NCBI GenBank assembly: GCA_964016985.1
Contig: OZ024828.1
Location: 2,319,701 to 2,383,700 of the forward strand
Reading direction: 5' to 3'
Length of the DNA stretch: 64,000 bases
DNA from: Anodontia alba
Taxonomy: Eukaryota > Mollusca > Bivalvia > Lucinida > Lucinidae
Below, piece by piece: positions 23,430 to 35,960 of this stretch. The position numbers and the translations under genes are program-made. Below the pieces are notes generated by a model. It searched no databases and was not told the DNA's origin. It worked only from the letters and a program-made list of their open reading frames with translations. Position 1 is the stretch's first letter. Each line of letters opens with the position of its first letter.

Positions 23430-25244
23430 TTCAAGTTTCAAATGATTTTAGCTATTTTTGATCTACAAGTCATCCCGATATTCCTACCAAATGTTGATTC
23501 AATTGGCCTTTCTGTTCAGAAGATCAAAGTAAATTTTCAGGACCGTGACTGTGGAGCCCATATTGGATTTCGATCAGAACAAATTTAGCTATTTTTGATC
23601 TACAAGTCATCCAGATACTTCCTACTAAGTTTTGAGTAAATTGGCCTTTCAGTTAAGGAGAAGAAGTGCCAAACAAAATTCTAAGAAAGTGGCCATGGCG
23701 CCTATCCTGGATGTCCCATCTGAATGATTTTAGCTATTTTTTATCTACAAAGCCACCCTGATGCTTTCTACCAAGTTTCCAGTCAACTGGCCTTACAGTT
23801 CAGGAAAAGAGGCAGAAAATATATATTTCAAAGATAGCGGCAATGGCGGCCATCTTGATTTCTGCTTGGGCTGATTTTAGCTTTTTTTATCAAGTCGCCC
23901 TGTTGCTTCGTACCAAGTTTCGAGTCAACTGGCATTTTTGTTCAGGAGGAGAAGCGAAAAATAGATTTTCAAGATGGCGGCCATCTTGGGATTTCCAATC
24001 GCATGGATTTTTGTTATTTTTGATCTAGTGGTCACCCAGATGCTTCCTACCATGTTTCAAATCAACTGGCCTTTTTTTCAGGAGAAGTGAAAAATAGATT
24101 TTCAAGATGGCGACTATGGCAACCATCTTGGATTTTCCATGGGAACAATTTTAGCTTTTTTTTATCTACAAGTAGCTTTAATGCTTCCGATCAAGTTTCA
24201 AGTCAGTTGGCCTTTTGCGTCAGGAAATGAAGTAAAAAATGGATTTTCAAGATGCTGTCCATGACCTATCTTGGGTTTCAGATTGGAACAATTTTAGCTA
24301 TTTTTTATCTACCAGTCACCCCGATGCTTCCAACCAAGTTTCAAGTTCATTGGCCTTTAAGTTCAGGAGCAGAAGCGGAAAATAGATTTTCAAGATGACG
24401 GCCATCTTGGATTTCTGATCAGAATGATTTAGCTATTTTTGATCTACAAGTCACCCTGATGCTTCCTAGCAAGTTTTGAGTCAACTGGTCTTTCAGTTCA
24501 GGAGAAGCAAATAATAGATTTTCATGACAGCAGCCGCTTTGGATTTCTGACCAAAATGATTAAAGCTATTTTTTATCTACAAGTCACCCTGATGCTTCCT
24601 ACCAAGTATCATGTCAAATGGCCTTTCAGTTCAGGAGAAGTGAAAATAAATTTTCAAGATGACTGCCATGATGGCCATCTTGGATTTCCAAACAGAATGA
24701 TCTCAAAGTCAAACCTAATGTTTGCTACTAAGTTTCAAGTCAACTAGCCTTTTGGTTCAGGAGTTTGAGATGATTGCTATGGTGGCTATCTTAAAATTTT
24801 GAAATGACCGACTTTTAGCCATTTTGATCTACAAGGCACCCTGATGATTCCTACCATTTTTCAAGTCCATTGGCCTTTTCATTCAGGAGAAGCTAAAAAT
24901 GGATTTTCAAGATGATGGCCATGGCAGCCATCTTGGATTTCCAATCAGTACTGCTTTAGTTTTTTTTTATCTATAAGTCACCCTGCTGTTTCCTACCAGG
25001 TTTCAAATCAATTGCCATTTGGTTCAGGAGAAGCAAAAAATTGATTTTCAAGATGGCCGCCATAGATGCAATTTTGGTTTTTGGATCAGAAAAATTTAGC
25101 TATTTTTCAATCTACAAGTCACCACGAAGCTTCCATCCAAGTTTCGAGTCAACTGGCCCTGGGGTGTAGGAGTAGGCTTTTAAAGCAAATTGTTGATGCT
25201 GCACGACAAACATTAATTAATCACAATAGCTCACAGGTGAGCTA
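23430..25244 (-). repeat. Tandem-core element, core T2 (AAGATGGCGGC), minus orientation
   Basis: Thirteen or so degenerate units of roughly 120-145 bp carry TTTTAGCTATTTTTGATCTAC, CACCCTGATGCTTCCTACCAAG, AGTCAACTGGCCTTT and CAAGATGGCGGCCATCTTGG. The right edge, CACAATAGCTCACAGGTGAGCT, is the hairpin start of this element class read in reverse. The left end lacks the usual closing palindrome and meets the (TA)n tract. The same core in plus orientation is at 50230-50990. Confidence 0.75.
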
Positions 25245-26112
25245 ACAAGCATTTTGCAATGAGCTATCATCATAAGTAGACTTCACAAATCCCGAACATA
25301 TGCTTCTACCGACATTTCCTTCGGTCAGGCCTATGGGCATGGTGGGCGAAGCTTGTTTATCAAGTAATGCTTACTATCTGCGGACACCTGATTACAACCT
25401 TTATTCTAGGTCCATGTCTGTTGATCTGAATATTCTGATTCGTCATTCGTTTACGGATTTATGAGTTTGAATTATGGCTTAGGTACCATGACCACAACTA
25501 CAGCATACATGTAGCAATATATATGCAAAACTGCACAGACTCGTGTAAGGAAAACCTGAAAAACTATATGCCCCAGGCATCACATTGATGACAGTGGCAT
25601 AAAAATACATTTGATGTAGTATTTGCTAGAACAGTTAATGTTTTAACCACTAATGAGTTTGTTTAGCCAATGAGGCTTTGAAGAACTGGGCCCTGCACAT
25701 TACTTAATAAGTATAGCACACAGGTCTGAGTTAACTATCATAACAAATCTGCCCACAGGAAGAAAACATCTTAAAAACACTACTGTTGGGGTCCAAAGCA
25801 AAAACCATGTTAGTTAAACAATTGTATTACATGTACATGTACATTTGTATATCCAAACAAAAATGTACAGACTGTAAAGATAAATTTGACCATCTTTAAC
25901 TATTTTTCCATATAATCCGGACATATTTTAGACCCATCATAAAACAGTGTTATCAGGACAAAGTTATAAAGAGGTTTATAAGTATTTCTTCTTCAGTTTC
26001 TGAAAGATACTAGTTTGAATATTTAGAGTGTGGTGTTTTCAGCATCTGAAAAATTATTGTTTTGCTTGAAATACACTATTTTCCAAATCAAATCAAACAA
26101 AGAATTTTGTAG
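25245..26112. other. Low-repeat stretch
   Basis: No ORF or clear element. CATTTCCTTCGGTCAGGCCT near 25314 may be a repeat end. Nothing else is recognised. Confidence 0.35.
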
Positions 26113-26389
26113 GTTGGTTTGTTAGCATTTTCACATCCCAGTCAATAAAATTCAGGTCATGTGGAGCTTGTCAATTTATCAAACCACATTTTTCCTGGAC
26201 AGGCTTCTATGTTATCCATTATCCCATGCACAGTCTTTGGTCAGAAACTAACAAATGTCGATCTTGAATCAGAGGAAGGAAGATAATGACTATAGAAAAT
26301 ATTACAGAATTTTGCCAGACCTGGCCAGGATCGAATCTATGGTCTGATCACTTATCAGGCGCTAGTCCAACTGAGCTACCAAGGCCAGC
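26113..26389 (-). mobile_element. Older S1-family SINE
   Basis: The flanks carry the 9-bp direct repeat ATTTTGTAG (26104-26112 and 26390-26398). Head GGTAGCTCAGTTGGACTAGC with B box GATTCGATCC is at the right; CCCAGTCAATAAAATTCAGG at the left is the tail. It is more diverged than the copies at 33.2 and 36.0 kb. Confidence 0.75.
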
Positions 26390-27084
26390 ATTTTGTAGAA
26401 CTTTATTTCCAACAATATACTATTTTATCTCTATATGAATGTTCCATTAGATGGTTGAAAAACTTTATGCTAAAACTGATCATTAATCTTAATAGTCTGT
26501 CCAAGAATCCAAACTGTATGCAATTATGTATTGAAATTTGTTTCATTTAACCCAGTTTTGATCAGAAACCCCAAAATGAGGCACTGGCAAACAAAGCAGG
26601 CCCACAAAAGATGCCAAAGAACACAGCGTCTGACAAGTGCCTTCATTGTTTGCTTGAAATACAAAAGCTTTTGTAAAACTTACAACAAATAAAACAAACC
26701 TGACAAACCCATTATTGGGCAAGGAGGCATAATGGGTATGACTTAGGGATATCTTTGGCTCTTCTATAAAATAAAGGTATGTTGTGTGTCAAGGAAATTC
26801 TGATAAGAAAACACACAACATACATTTACATAATAAAATATAAGAAAAATCTCCTTGAATTATCCCTGAATATTTGTTATCTGGAGCTACTGTAATATTG
26901 TCTTTGGGACTAAAGAACGAGTTTGAATCAGCCATGAAAATCAGTGTTCATTGTAAGTGAGCATTATGGTCGACATAAATATTGATAGACAAATGCCTGG
27001 AAAAGGGGGCGGGAATAAAAACTGAACCATGTGCCTCATCTGCTTAATATAGCAGACCTAAATAAGCTGTACGGAGACCCTTAC

Positions 27085-27288
27085 CACCCAATGTGATACC
27101 AATTCCACCCGCTGTCTGAGGTAGTCTGAGGAGGTAAATCCCACTATTGGCCGTAACAGTGTCTGCTACATCAAGCTCCATCTCAAGTTTAATTCTCTGC
27201 CAGGAATGTTGTAGAATCTGATTCACCTAGTCGAATGTCCTGACCACTGATGGTGAGTATTCTGTCCCCCTTTTGTATTACACCAATC
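27085..27288 (-). pseudogene. PDZ-domain exon, GRIP-like, with a broken frame
   Basis: On the minus strand an acceptor (TTTATATTTCAG|GATTGG) and a donor (GGGTG|GTAAGG) bound 204 bp. One frame begins GVIQKGDRILTISGQDIRL, a typical PDZ beta-strand/helix region. A second frame, shifted by one, gives QILQHSWQRIKLEMELDVAD and then SGIYLLRLPQTAGGIGITLG, which reads as the end of that PDZ domain and the start of the next. The spacing and the word DVADTV resemble glutamate-receptor-interacting proteins (GRIP), which are multi-PDZ synaptic and trafficking scaffolds. At the frame change about six residues expected before QILQ are missing. So this is a decayed exon, a pseudogene piece, or an exon with a sequencing error. 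I found no neighbouring exon of the same gene. Flanks 26390-27084 and 27289-27508 are otherwise plain. Confidence 0.5.
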
Positions 27289-27508
27289 CTGAAATATAAA
27301 TGATTATGAGCCAAAATGTGAAGGTTTACTGTTGTGGTTGGACTATGCTAAAATTTTCTGGCTTATCATCAGCCTGTGAAAATGACTGATGATAGATTAA
27401 GCATTGATCAATGAAACTGAAGAACTATTTACTGTGTCATTCTTTAATACATGGTTTTGAATATCACAGATCTGAAAGCTTTGTAAGCAAAATGTATAGA
27501 TTATACAG

Positions 27509-27822
27509 AACCAGAGGACCAATCATCCTTAGCTGCTCACTTGAGTGCATAGGGAGTTCTGGAAAAGATTTTTGAAAGGATTTTACCATTAATGATCATG
27601 GTTGCCTTCTTCAATCTTGGTCAAGTGACCTGGACCATTTGAACAAATTTTTATTCCAAGATCCCATGGAGGCTCCACATGAAACTGACTTCATTTGGCC
27701 TTTCTGTATCAGAGGGAAGACGTGTCAAAAGGTTGACAGACAGAAGACACATTACAACACTGCCTACCCATACTATACGCTAACCACTCAGTAACCAGTG
27801 AGCCAAAGGCTAAAGTGAGCTA
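27509..27822. repeat. Short tandem-core-class element
   Basis: It opens with AGAGGACCAATCATCC and TTAGCTGCTCACTTGAGTGC and closes with CCAAAGGCTAAAGTGAGCTA, the reverse-oriented terminal signals seen on the larger elements. GTTGACAGACAGAAGACAC lies near the right end. It holds only one or two degenerate core units (GCCTTCTTCAATCTTGGTCA). Confidence 0.45.
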
Positions 27823-28208
27823 ACCCACTGTTTGGCCCTTATTCCAAATCCAAAGCCAAAGTGACCAGCTGAGCTTGACATAATAAAGGTTAAGGCCAAT
27901 TAAAGGTCATCACTTGAACAAACTATGACTATACCACGTTTCAAGGTCATCATCAGAAGTTTTTCTAAGGCTTTTTACAATATGGGGGCATGGAAGCCAT
28001 CTTGGTTATAAGACCCAGTTCCTTCTTTTTCCCATACCATCTAGAGGCTCCACGTGTAATTTGCTTCAATCAACCTAGCAATTTCAGAGCAAAGGAAGTT
28101 AATAATACAGAATCTGAGGCAACCAGGAAAAGGTCAGTGAATGACCTTGACCTTTGTTATTTGTAAAAATTCAATTAGCTGATGGATGGCATAGGCTACG
28201 ACAGAAGC

Positions 28209-31200
28209 AGAACAAGAGCACCACCAGACAGGGCAATATGCGCCCTTTTACCATTTTACATGGGTAACCCCCATCTATATAGCAGGACAAAGGCAAGAAA
28301 TATGTGGACTTTTTACAAATGTACCTTTGTTATTTTGCCATTGTTACCAGTTATGGCGTGAAGAATAATCGTCAACTCAAAAACTGAGAAAGGGTCCTTA
28401 GGGAGAGCAATCTTTTTATAGGTGACAGATTGTCTGAACCTCATAAACATTGCTATAAAGTTTCATCAAGATACTCCATATGACTACCTAGTTATGGCAT
28501 GCATATAGATAGTATGGAAAAAAACTAATCAAAGGAAAGTGACTCAGAAACTGAGAAAGAGAGAGCACTCTTTTTTGTATGCAACATACTGTCTTGACCT
28601 CATACACACTGCTATCAAGTTTCATCAAGAAATTCCTTACAGTTACCTCCTTATGGCACACATTAGGATAGTGTGAAAAAAAATCAAAGGGAAATAACTT
28701 GGAAACAAAAAAAAGGGAGACCAAACTTTTTGTATGCGACATGGACACAATGCTATAACCTCATACACATTAATATAAACTTTCATCAAGATATTCCATA
28801 GGGTTACCTATTTATTGTACCCATAAGGCCAGTCAAAAATTTCACCAAAGGGAAGTAATTCTGAAATTGAGAGTGGGAGAGTAAACTTTTTGTACACAAC
28901 ACAGCCTCTTAACCTCATACATATTGCTATAAAGTTTCATAAAGATATTCTGTATGGTAACCTAATAAAGGGACCCTAAAGTCAGATAAAAATTTAATCA
29001 AAGCGAAGTAACTCAGAAAGTAAAAAGGGAAATCAATTACTTTTGTATGCAACATGCTGTCTGGACCTCATATACATTGCTATAAAGCTTCATCAAGATA
29101 TTGCATACAGTTACAGTTATGGTATTCACAAGGACAGTCTGAAAAAAAAACAAAAACAAACTAATCCAAAGGAGAAGTACCTCAGAAACCAAGCAAAGGA
29201 GAGCAATGTTCCTTTTGTATGCAACAATTCCTCTTAACCCCATAAGTATTGCTATGTAAAATGATCCACCAAGATGCTTCATAAAGTAACCTACATATGA
29301 CAGGCACAAGGTCAGTCAAATCTTTAATCAAAGAAAGGGAGTGTGATCATTTTTGCATGCAACATACTATCTTGTCCTCATATACATTGCTATAAGGCTT
29401 CATCAAGATATCTCATACAGTTACAGTTATGGTGTGCACAAGGATAGTCTAAAAAAATGAAAACAAGGGAAAGTAACTCAGAAAATAAGAAAGGGTGAGC
29501 AGTCATTTTGTAGGCAACACATGGTCTTAACCTCATACACACTGCGTTAAAGTTTCATCAAGATATTTCATATAGTTACCTACTTATGGTATCTACAAGG
29601 TCAGACGAAATTTCATCAAAGGGAAGTAACTTAGAAACTGAGAAAGGGAGAGCAATATTTGTTTTATATGCAACACTCCCTCTTAACCTGATAATTATTG
29701 CTATAATGATCCATCAAGATATTTCATACAGTAACCTACACATGGCAGGCACAAGGTCAGTCAAAACTTTAATCAAAGAAAGGGAGCGTGATCATTTTTG
29801 CATGCAACATACTGTCTTGACCTCATACAAAAGTTAATCAATATATTCCATATATGGTTACCTAGTTATCGCATGTATAAGGATAGGGTGATTAAAAAAA
29901 CTCAACAAAGGCAAGTGAGATTCCATATGGTTACCGACTTATGGTATATATGCACAAGATCAGTCTAAAGTTCCATCAAAGGGAAGTAAATCAGACACTC
30001 AGAAAGGGACAGCAGCAATCTTTTTTGTACTTGACACACCGTCTTCATCTCATACACACTGCTATTAAGTCTTAAAGATATTCCATAAGGCTACCTACTT
30101 ATGGTATGCACAAGGTCAGTCTAAAATTTCATGAACGGGAAGTGACTCAGAAATTTAGTAAGGGAGAGCAATCTTTTTTTGTATGTGACACACAGTCTAA
30201 ACCTCATACGCATTGCTATAAAGTTTCATAGAGATATTTCATATGGTTACCTACTTATGGTATACACAAAGTCAGTCTAAAATTTCACCAAAGGGAACTT
30301 ACTCAGAAACTGAGAAAGGGAGAGCAGGAATCTTTTTTTGTACTCGACACACTGCCTTAATCTCATACACATTGCTAAAAAGTTTTATCAAGATATTCCA
30401 TATGGTTAACTACTTATGGTATGCACATGGTCAGACTAAAATTTCATCAATGGGAAGTTAACTCAGAAATTTAGTAAGGGAGAGCAAGCTTTTTTGTATG
30501 CAACACAAAGTCTAAACCTCTGCCTCATACCTATTGCTATAAAGTTTTATCAAAATATTCCATACGGTTACCTAGCTATGGCACGCGTAAGGAAAGTATG
30601 GTAAAAAAGTCTAACCAAAGACAAGTAACTCAGAAAGAAAGAAAGAGCAAACATTTCTGCATGTGACATGTCGCCTTGACCTCACATAAATTGCTACAAA
30701 GTTTATACAGATATTCCATATGGTTACCGAGTTATGATGTGCACAAGGATAGTCTGTAAAATACTAATCAAAGGGCAGTAACTCAGCAAGTAAGAAAGGG
30801 AGTGCAACTATTTTTGAATATGACACACCATCTTGACCTCATACACATTGCTATGACGTTTTATCAAAATTTTACAGGGGTCATCACAGAGGGCAATTTA
30901 GGAGAAAAATTCTCTCTAAGCTGACTGACCTCCATATCTTGAGCTGAGGGAGAAGTGAAAAGAAATCCTGAAATCATCACAAAACTCCCTCTCTAAAAGC
31001 TCTAACATGACCCCTGTATTCCTTATGGTTACCTGGTTATGGCAAGGATAGGCTGTAAGGGCAGAACTAAGAAAGGGAGAGCAACCATTTTTGTATGTCT
31101 TGACTTCAAACACACTGCTATGACATTTCATCAAAATATTCCTTAAAGTTGGACCGCACAAGATTCGTGTATGCCAGACGAACAGGAGGATGGATAGCCA

Positions 31201-31235
31201 GAAAACGCCATGACATAATACGACAGTTTTTTGTT
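28209..31235. repeat. Largest tandem-core element, core T5
   Basis: About seventeen units of roughly 155 bp carry CCTCATACACATTGCTATAAAG, TTTCATCAAGATATTCCATA, GGTTACCTACTTATGGTATGC and AAGTAACTCAGAAACTGAG. The left edge has GAGCACCACCAGACAGGGC and ATGCGCCCTTTTACC. Near the right edge is CCAGACGAACAGGAGGATGG, the GACGG-type module. Several short frames in it are unit shadows. A MITE interrupts one unit at 30875-31016. Confidence 0.75.
30875..31016. mobile_element. 142-bp MITE inside the T5 array
   Basis: Ends CAGGGGTCATCACAG and TAACATGACCCCTG are inverted over 9-10 bp, with TA on both sides (30873-30874 and 31017-31018). Removing it and one TA restores the array phrase between TTTTATCAAAATT and TTCC-TATGGTTACCTGG, so it arrived after the array formed. 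Confidence 0.7.
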
Positions 31236-33157
31236 GTTTTTTTTTTTTTCAAAACCGGTATATAAAAATCAAGTGTTAAGCCATTTTTTCATACAAAAGC
31301 TCAAGTGACCGAATTTACCCAAGGTTCATCATTTGCATATCAGGTTTTATGGTCATTGGCTATTTGGTTTCTGACAGCAGGATTTTAGGAGGGTTTTTAC
31401 CATATATGGTCATGGCAGCCATTTTGGTCATGTAACCTAAACCATTTGAACAATGCAATTTGGCATAAATTTGCCCAGCTGTTTTATTTTATTTACATGT
31501 ACTTATTTCTTTAATAATTTTATATATGACCTTGGACCATGGTCAACGAGTGACCACGGTCAACAAGTGGATAGTTGGTCTTTGATACACATGCAACTTC
31601 ATGTAGATGATTCAATATAATACCAAATTTAATTTTACAGGCAACAACACTTTTCGAAAAATTAAAAATTTCCACTTTTTTCTCAAACAAAAGCACAATT
31701 TCTACCTATTCTCATACTAAAAGAGTAAGTGAGCAAATTTGACTTTGGAATAAAATGGGTCAAGATGCTGTATTTGAGATGGAATAGTACATGCAGGGCA
31801 AGAGATAAAGGGAGTATCCGTGTAAAATACTCTAATGTTTTGAGCAAATACTCAATTATTTTCAAAAACTTGGGTATTGATACCCAATTGATTTGACAAA
31901 GTACACAGTTATTACCAAATTCAAGGGTGAAAATTAAAATTTCAAGGCCAATAAAGCACATTATTACTGTTTTATATTATGATTACTGCACATAATAGGT
32001 GTTTTTATTCTTCAAATGACAAATACTATCATAATATTTAAAGGGTATACAGAAATATCATGTTTTAAATACCTAAATCAGGCTTTTTTTGTGCTCGTTC
32101 TTTCTGTTTTATAAGTTTTACCCAATTACTTTTCATCTTCGGGGTAACTTTACTCAAACTGAAAAATAATAATGTGATTTTACCCAGCTGACTAAATTTT
32201 GATGGAGTTAAATACCCAAATGCCCCCAAAATTATCTGTTGCTCTGGTACATGTATTTCAACAGTATTTTAGTACTGATGAATTAAAATTACCTGAGGAT
32301 CGTGAAGATACTTAGTACTGATGATCATGAAGATGAATATTAAAATTACCTGAGGATCATGAAGATACTTAGTACTGATGAATTAAAATTACCTGAGGAT
32401 CATGAAGATACTTAGTACTGATGAATTAAAATTACCTGTGGATCATGAAGATACTTAGTACTGATGAATTAAAATTACCTGAGGATCATGAAGATACTTA
32501 GTACTGATGAAAAACAGTATTTTTACTATCTCACTATCCCTGCCAAGGAGCAGCTTTTCAACCAAGGCAAACCAAAAACAGTCAGAGCACTTACTTAAGC
32601 AGCAGATCATAAAAATCACTCAGTAGCATGATTTTTTCTATCAGTGGACTTATTTTGAATTCCATGCTGCTGTATACTTGTAGTAAAACCTATCCAATCA
32701 GCGCAAAGATGCACTGCTCAGTTACATGTTCAGAAGCTGGACAAGATTGCAAAACTGAGTAAATTAGTGAAAATTTGATGTTTTTAGCACATTTTTATAT
32801 GATGTTTTAGTTTGTTTTTCAAAGTGTTTCAGTAGTTTTGACAAGAGTGTGGATAGTTTTTTTAGGTACATTTGGAGCTTTAACTGTTGAATAAAGGAAA
32901 GAAAATCTGGTGTGCACACTCAAATAACGTATGTTCAGCAGGTAAAAGTTAAAGGGGTATCCCAAAAAAGTAATTTATTATCATCTCATTTGGATGATCA
33001 CTGCGTCAAGTACCACTATGCAAACAACAAAAGGAGGAAGGAAAAAACTCAGTACAGATTAAATTTTTGCTGTCCTCTTCTTAGTTTAACTTTCTAGTCA
33101 TCTCCCCTTGCCAGAAAAACAAAAGGACAGAAGGAACTTGTCAAGATAATCAAGTCC
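31236..33157. other. Gene-free stretch containing a 43-bp tandem repeat
   Basis: 31240-31620 has fragments of tandem-core words (CAAGTGACCGAATTTACC, CCATTTTGGTCATGTAACC). 31680-32260 and 32512-33157 hold no gene or repeat I recognise. Confidence 0.4.
32269..32511. repeat. 43-bp tandem repeat
   Basis: About five and a half copies of a 43-bp unit containing TTAGTACTGATGAATTAAAA and TTACCTGAGGATCATGAAGA. The last four are nearly identical; the junction after the first copy is rearranged (GATGATCATGAAGATGAATA). It encodes nothing. Confidence 0.9.
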
Positions 33158-33171
33158 CTCCATTCTGATTA

Positions 33172-33474
33172 TTGTTTGTGTTGAGGTTTTACGGCCCAGT
33201 CAACCCAATGGGGTCATGTCGAGCGCGGTCAGTTTTCCTAACCACACATTACTGGGCAGGTTTAGTCCTCTAAGGGGTTAACCAGTATTGTGCACATTCT
33301 TTCGCCAGAAACTGACAACTGCCCTTCTTGAATCAGCGGAAGGGAGAGAATGACCGTAGAAAATATTTCATGATCAATCTCCAAGAAAGAATGTTGCCGA
33401 CCTCGGCGGGGGTTGAACCCGCGACCTCCTGGTCTCCAGTCGGATGGCGCATCCAACTGAGCCACCGAGGCCGG
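33172..33474 (-). mobile_element. Young S1 SINE with perfect 14-bp target duplication
   Basis: CTCCATTCTGATTA occurs exactly at 33158-33171 and 33475-33488. The 303-bp element has its tRNA-like head at the right: GGTGGCTCAGTTGGATGCGC, B box GGGTTCAACCC. A conserved body (CTGATTCAAGAAGGGCAG, AATGTGCACAATACTGG) and the tail GGGCCGTAAAACCTCAACAC follow. Perfect long target repeats fit LINE-driven insertion and recent age. Confidence 0.9.
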
Positions 33475-33759
33475 CTCCATTCTGATTAACTATAATCAAT
33501 ATACAAGCGACTGGTCCAAGTTCTGAGGTGCCAAAATAATCACTCAATTGAATGATGCTGATCAAACAGAAAGGGAAACAAAATTAATCTTGCATCTTGA
33601 AAAAGGTATATTAAAATGTACTTCATGAAGTGATTTCTATGATCAGCTGTGTAAGTACATGTAACAGTCTTCTCAAAATCTTTTCTACTGATGCAGGACA
33701 GCCATCAGACAGACAGTAATCTTTTGCTGGACAGATAAGTATCTGCAGGACTGAAGGCA

Positions 33760-33947
33760 CAGGGCCTGACAAATCCATTGCCCAGCTGCCTGGGACAAGT
33801 CCAAATCTTGGCTGGGCAAGTAATTGTTTTATTTCACTTGCCCAGAAAAATGTATAGAATATATAAGGAATATTGTAATTCCAAGCTATTTTCATGATGC
33901 TGTGGACTGCCGGGCAAGTGGTTGAAACTCAAATTTGTCAGGCCCTG
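33760..33947. mobile_element. 188-bp TIR element, hAT-like ends
   Basis: Perfect 15-bp inverted ends CAGGGCCTGACAAAT and ATTTGTCAGGCCCTG. Subterminal words TGCCCAGC-TGCCTGGGACAAG and GCCGGGCAAG also mirror each other. The 8-bp flanks TGAAGGCA and ATTAGGCA agree at 5 positions, a possible decayed hAT-type duplication. No coding capacity. Confidence 0.65.
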
Positions 33948-34239
33948 ATTAGGCATATTTGTTGTCAGAATGTTATTTTCTTGGCTAAGATTCACAGGAC
34001 ATTTGTCAAACAGACTAAATATTTTTGCGGGACAAAATGGAAAAATGCGAGTTATATCAGGCAGTCTTGCACTTTTCGCGAAGACTGAAGTTTCAAGTAA
34101 GTGCTCTGACTGATAACAACACCGCAAAATAGGTATCTACAGATATTTGTAGAGGATAGTCTTAGAAATGGGACAGCCAATATCCAAAAGCCTTGATACA
34201 ACCTGTGACAATAACTTGCTATATCTCCTGGTGTTCAAA

Positions 34240-35398
34240 CTCAATTATTCCATTTTGTACAGAAACTAATTACAGCTAAACAGAAAGTATTTTTCAGATA
34301 TATCAAAGGTAGGTAAATGAAGAACTTAAATGTCCACAGTAGTTCTCCTTACCAACAATAGGCAACCTTAAGTATCCTGAAAATCTGTAAAGTTTCATCT
34401 AGCGTTCCATGTCATATGGAAATACAGGCCAAAAACTATTTTTCAAACGATAAGGACAGAACACTCAGAAGTGGAAAAGCCAAAGTAGCAGTTATCACCC
34501 ACTTTATAGTAGCTTTAGAGCTAAATATATCCAGTGCTTGCATTAAGGGAAGTCTGGAGTCAGAGACTCCCAAAAACTGCCCTGGGACTTCCAAAAATCA
34601 ATGCCAGGAAGTCTGGGACTCCCGACTTTTAAAGATATTTTGTCATTTATAACAAAAAATTAGAATGAATTTTTGTGTTATTTAGCTTAAGAATGGTGGG
34701 TTTACTCCATAAATGAGAGTTTAAGAATACTGAGGTTGAATTTCTGAAAGTGAGTGAAAAATTTTATCACTAGGACTTCCAGTTATTGGAGCTATTCCTG
34801 ATTTTGACAGAGCAATCACTGTATATCAATGAAGTTTCATCCATCTATTCCATATATACAACATACATGCATGTATATGGAACTTTTCCACATACATGTG
34901 TACAACATTATGTAAGGAACTATGGGCCAAAAACCATTTTTCATATACATTGTATATGAAGGGCAGATAACTCAAGACCCAAAATGGTCAGAGTAGGGGT
35001 CCTTTGTCACAATATGCTTCCTTTAGTATTCTATTCATCTGTAAAATTTCTTCAAAGTATTCCATAAAGTGAAGGTGCTATGGGCCAAAAATGATTTTTT
35101 CTCGTACATCAGGGGGAGATAACTCAAGAACCAGATTGATCAGTGATATTTTGGCCAGAATATGCTTCCTTTCCTGTCTTATACACCAGTAAATTTGCAC
35201 TAACTTTCAAAATCAGGAAGTCCCAGGACTTCCTAGCTCCAATATCTGGAAGTCCTGGTGATCAAATGTTTTCACTCACTTTCAGAAATTTAACCTTGAT
35301 ATTCTTAAACTCTCATTTATGGAGTAAAACCATCATTCTTAAGCTAAATAACACATAAATTCATTCTAAATTCACAGACTTCCCTTAATGCAAGCACT
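34240..35398. mobile_element. Fold-back element across an old tandem core
   Basis: Perfect 24-bp inverted ends lie at 34533-34556 (AGTGCTTGCATTAAGGGAAG...) and 35375-35398. A second shared block, including TGTTATTTAGCTTAAGAATG, ATAAATGAGAGTTTAAGAAT and TTCTGAAAGTGAGTGAAAA, is inverted between about 34665-34805 and 35200-35368. The left arm has about 110 extra bases. Between the arms, and left of them at 34270-34500, are units of another core (TATGGGCCAAAAA, GGGCAGATAACTCAAGA), so the arms appear to sit inside or around an array. Confidence 0.6.
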
Positions 35399-35559
35399 TT
35401 GGGCAGTTTACCAGTACACATGTTCAGTCCATTTCAGCTCTGCGAAAATGCATGATGCACCCCATTCTATTTCTCCAAGCCCCGATGGGGGCGCTTATCA
35501 GTTGCCATGGGAGCTAGTGAAGTCAAAGTAAAATTTGATAACTCTGAAATCATGTGATT

Positions 35560-35790
35560 CATTGTATTGGAGTTTAACTATATGTCAACCCTGGTGGGTC
35601 ATTTTGTGTTGTCTCTCAGAGAAAGGCAGAAAAGATACAATGTAGAAGAGATGAAACAGACAGACAGGGAAAAAAGGGGAACAGGAATGAAGGTGAACAA
35701 ACATAAGAAATAAAAACATCCCCCCACTACCCTTACCTGCTATCCTGGGACAAGGATATCAGGCCTGGCCCAACTAAAAGCCAATATCAA
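35560..35790 (-). mobile_element. Diverged S2-family element
   Basis: GTATTGGAGTTTAACTATATG, GTCAACCCTGGTGGGTCATT and AGACAGACAGGGAAAAAAG match the S2 copies at 40.8 kb with many differences. It reaches GGCCTGGCCCAACTAAAAGC, then stops resembling S2. Confidence 0.65.
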
Positions 35791-35960
35791 CTGGATGTTG
35801 GTTACAAACTGATGCTGATGCAAACAGGATCCACAACATAAACAGTATGTCCCCCTCCCATTCGGTGGGGGACATAATTCAATCAGCATAGGCCATATAT
35901 GTACAGTATGACAGTCATGACTGAGCAGATTTGCATTGGATACATTTTTTCTTTCATGTA

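Noticed and set aside
32269..32511. CRISPR-like array
   Set aside because: The 43-bp units are directly adjacent with no variable spacers, in a eukaryotic genome.
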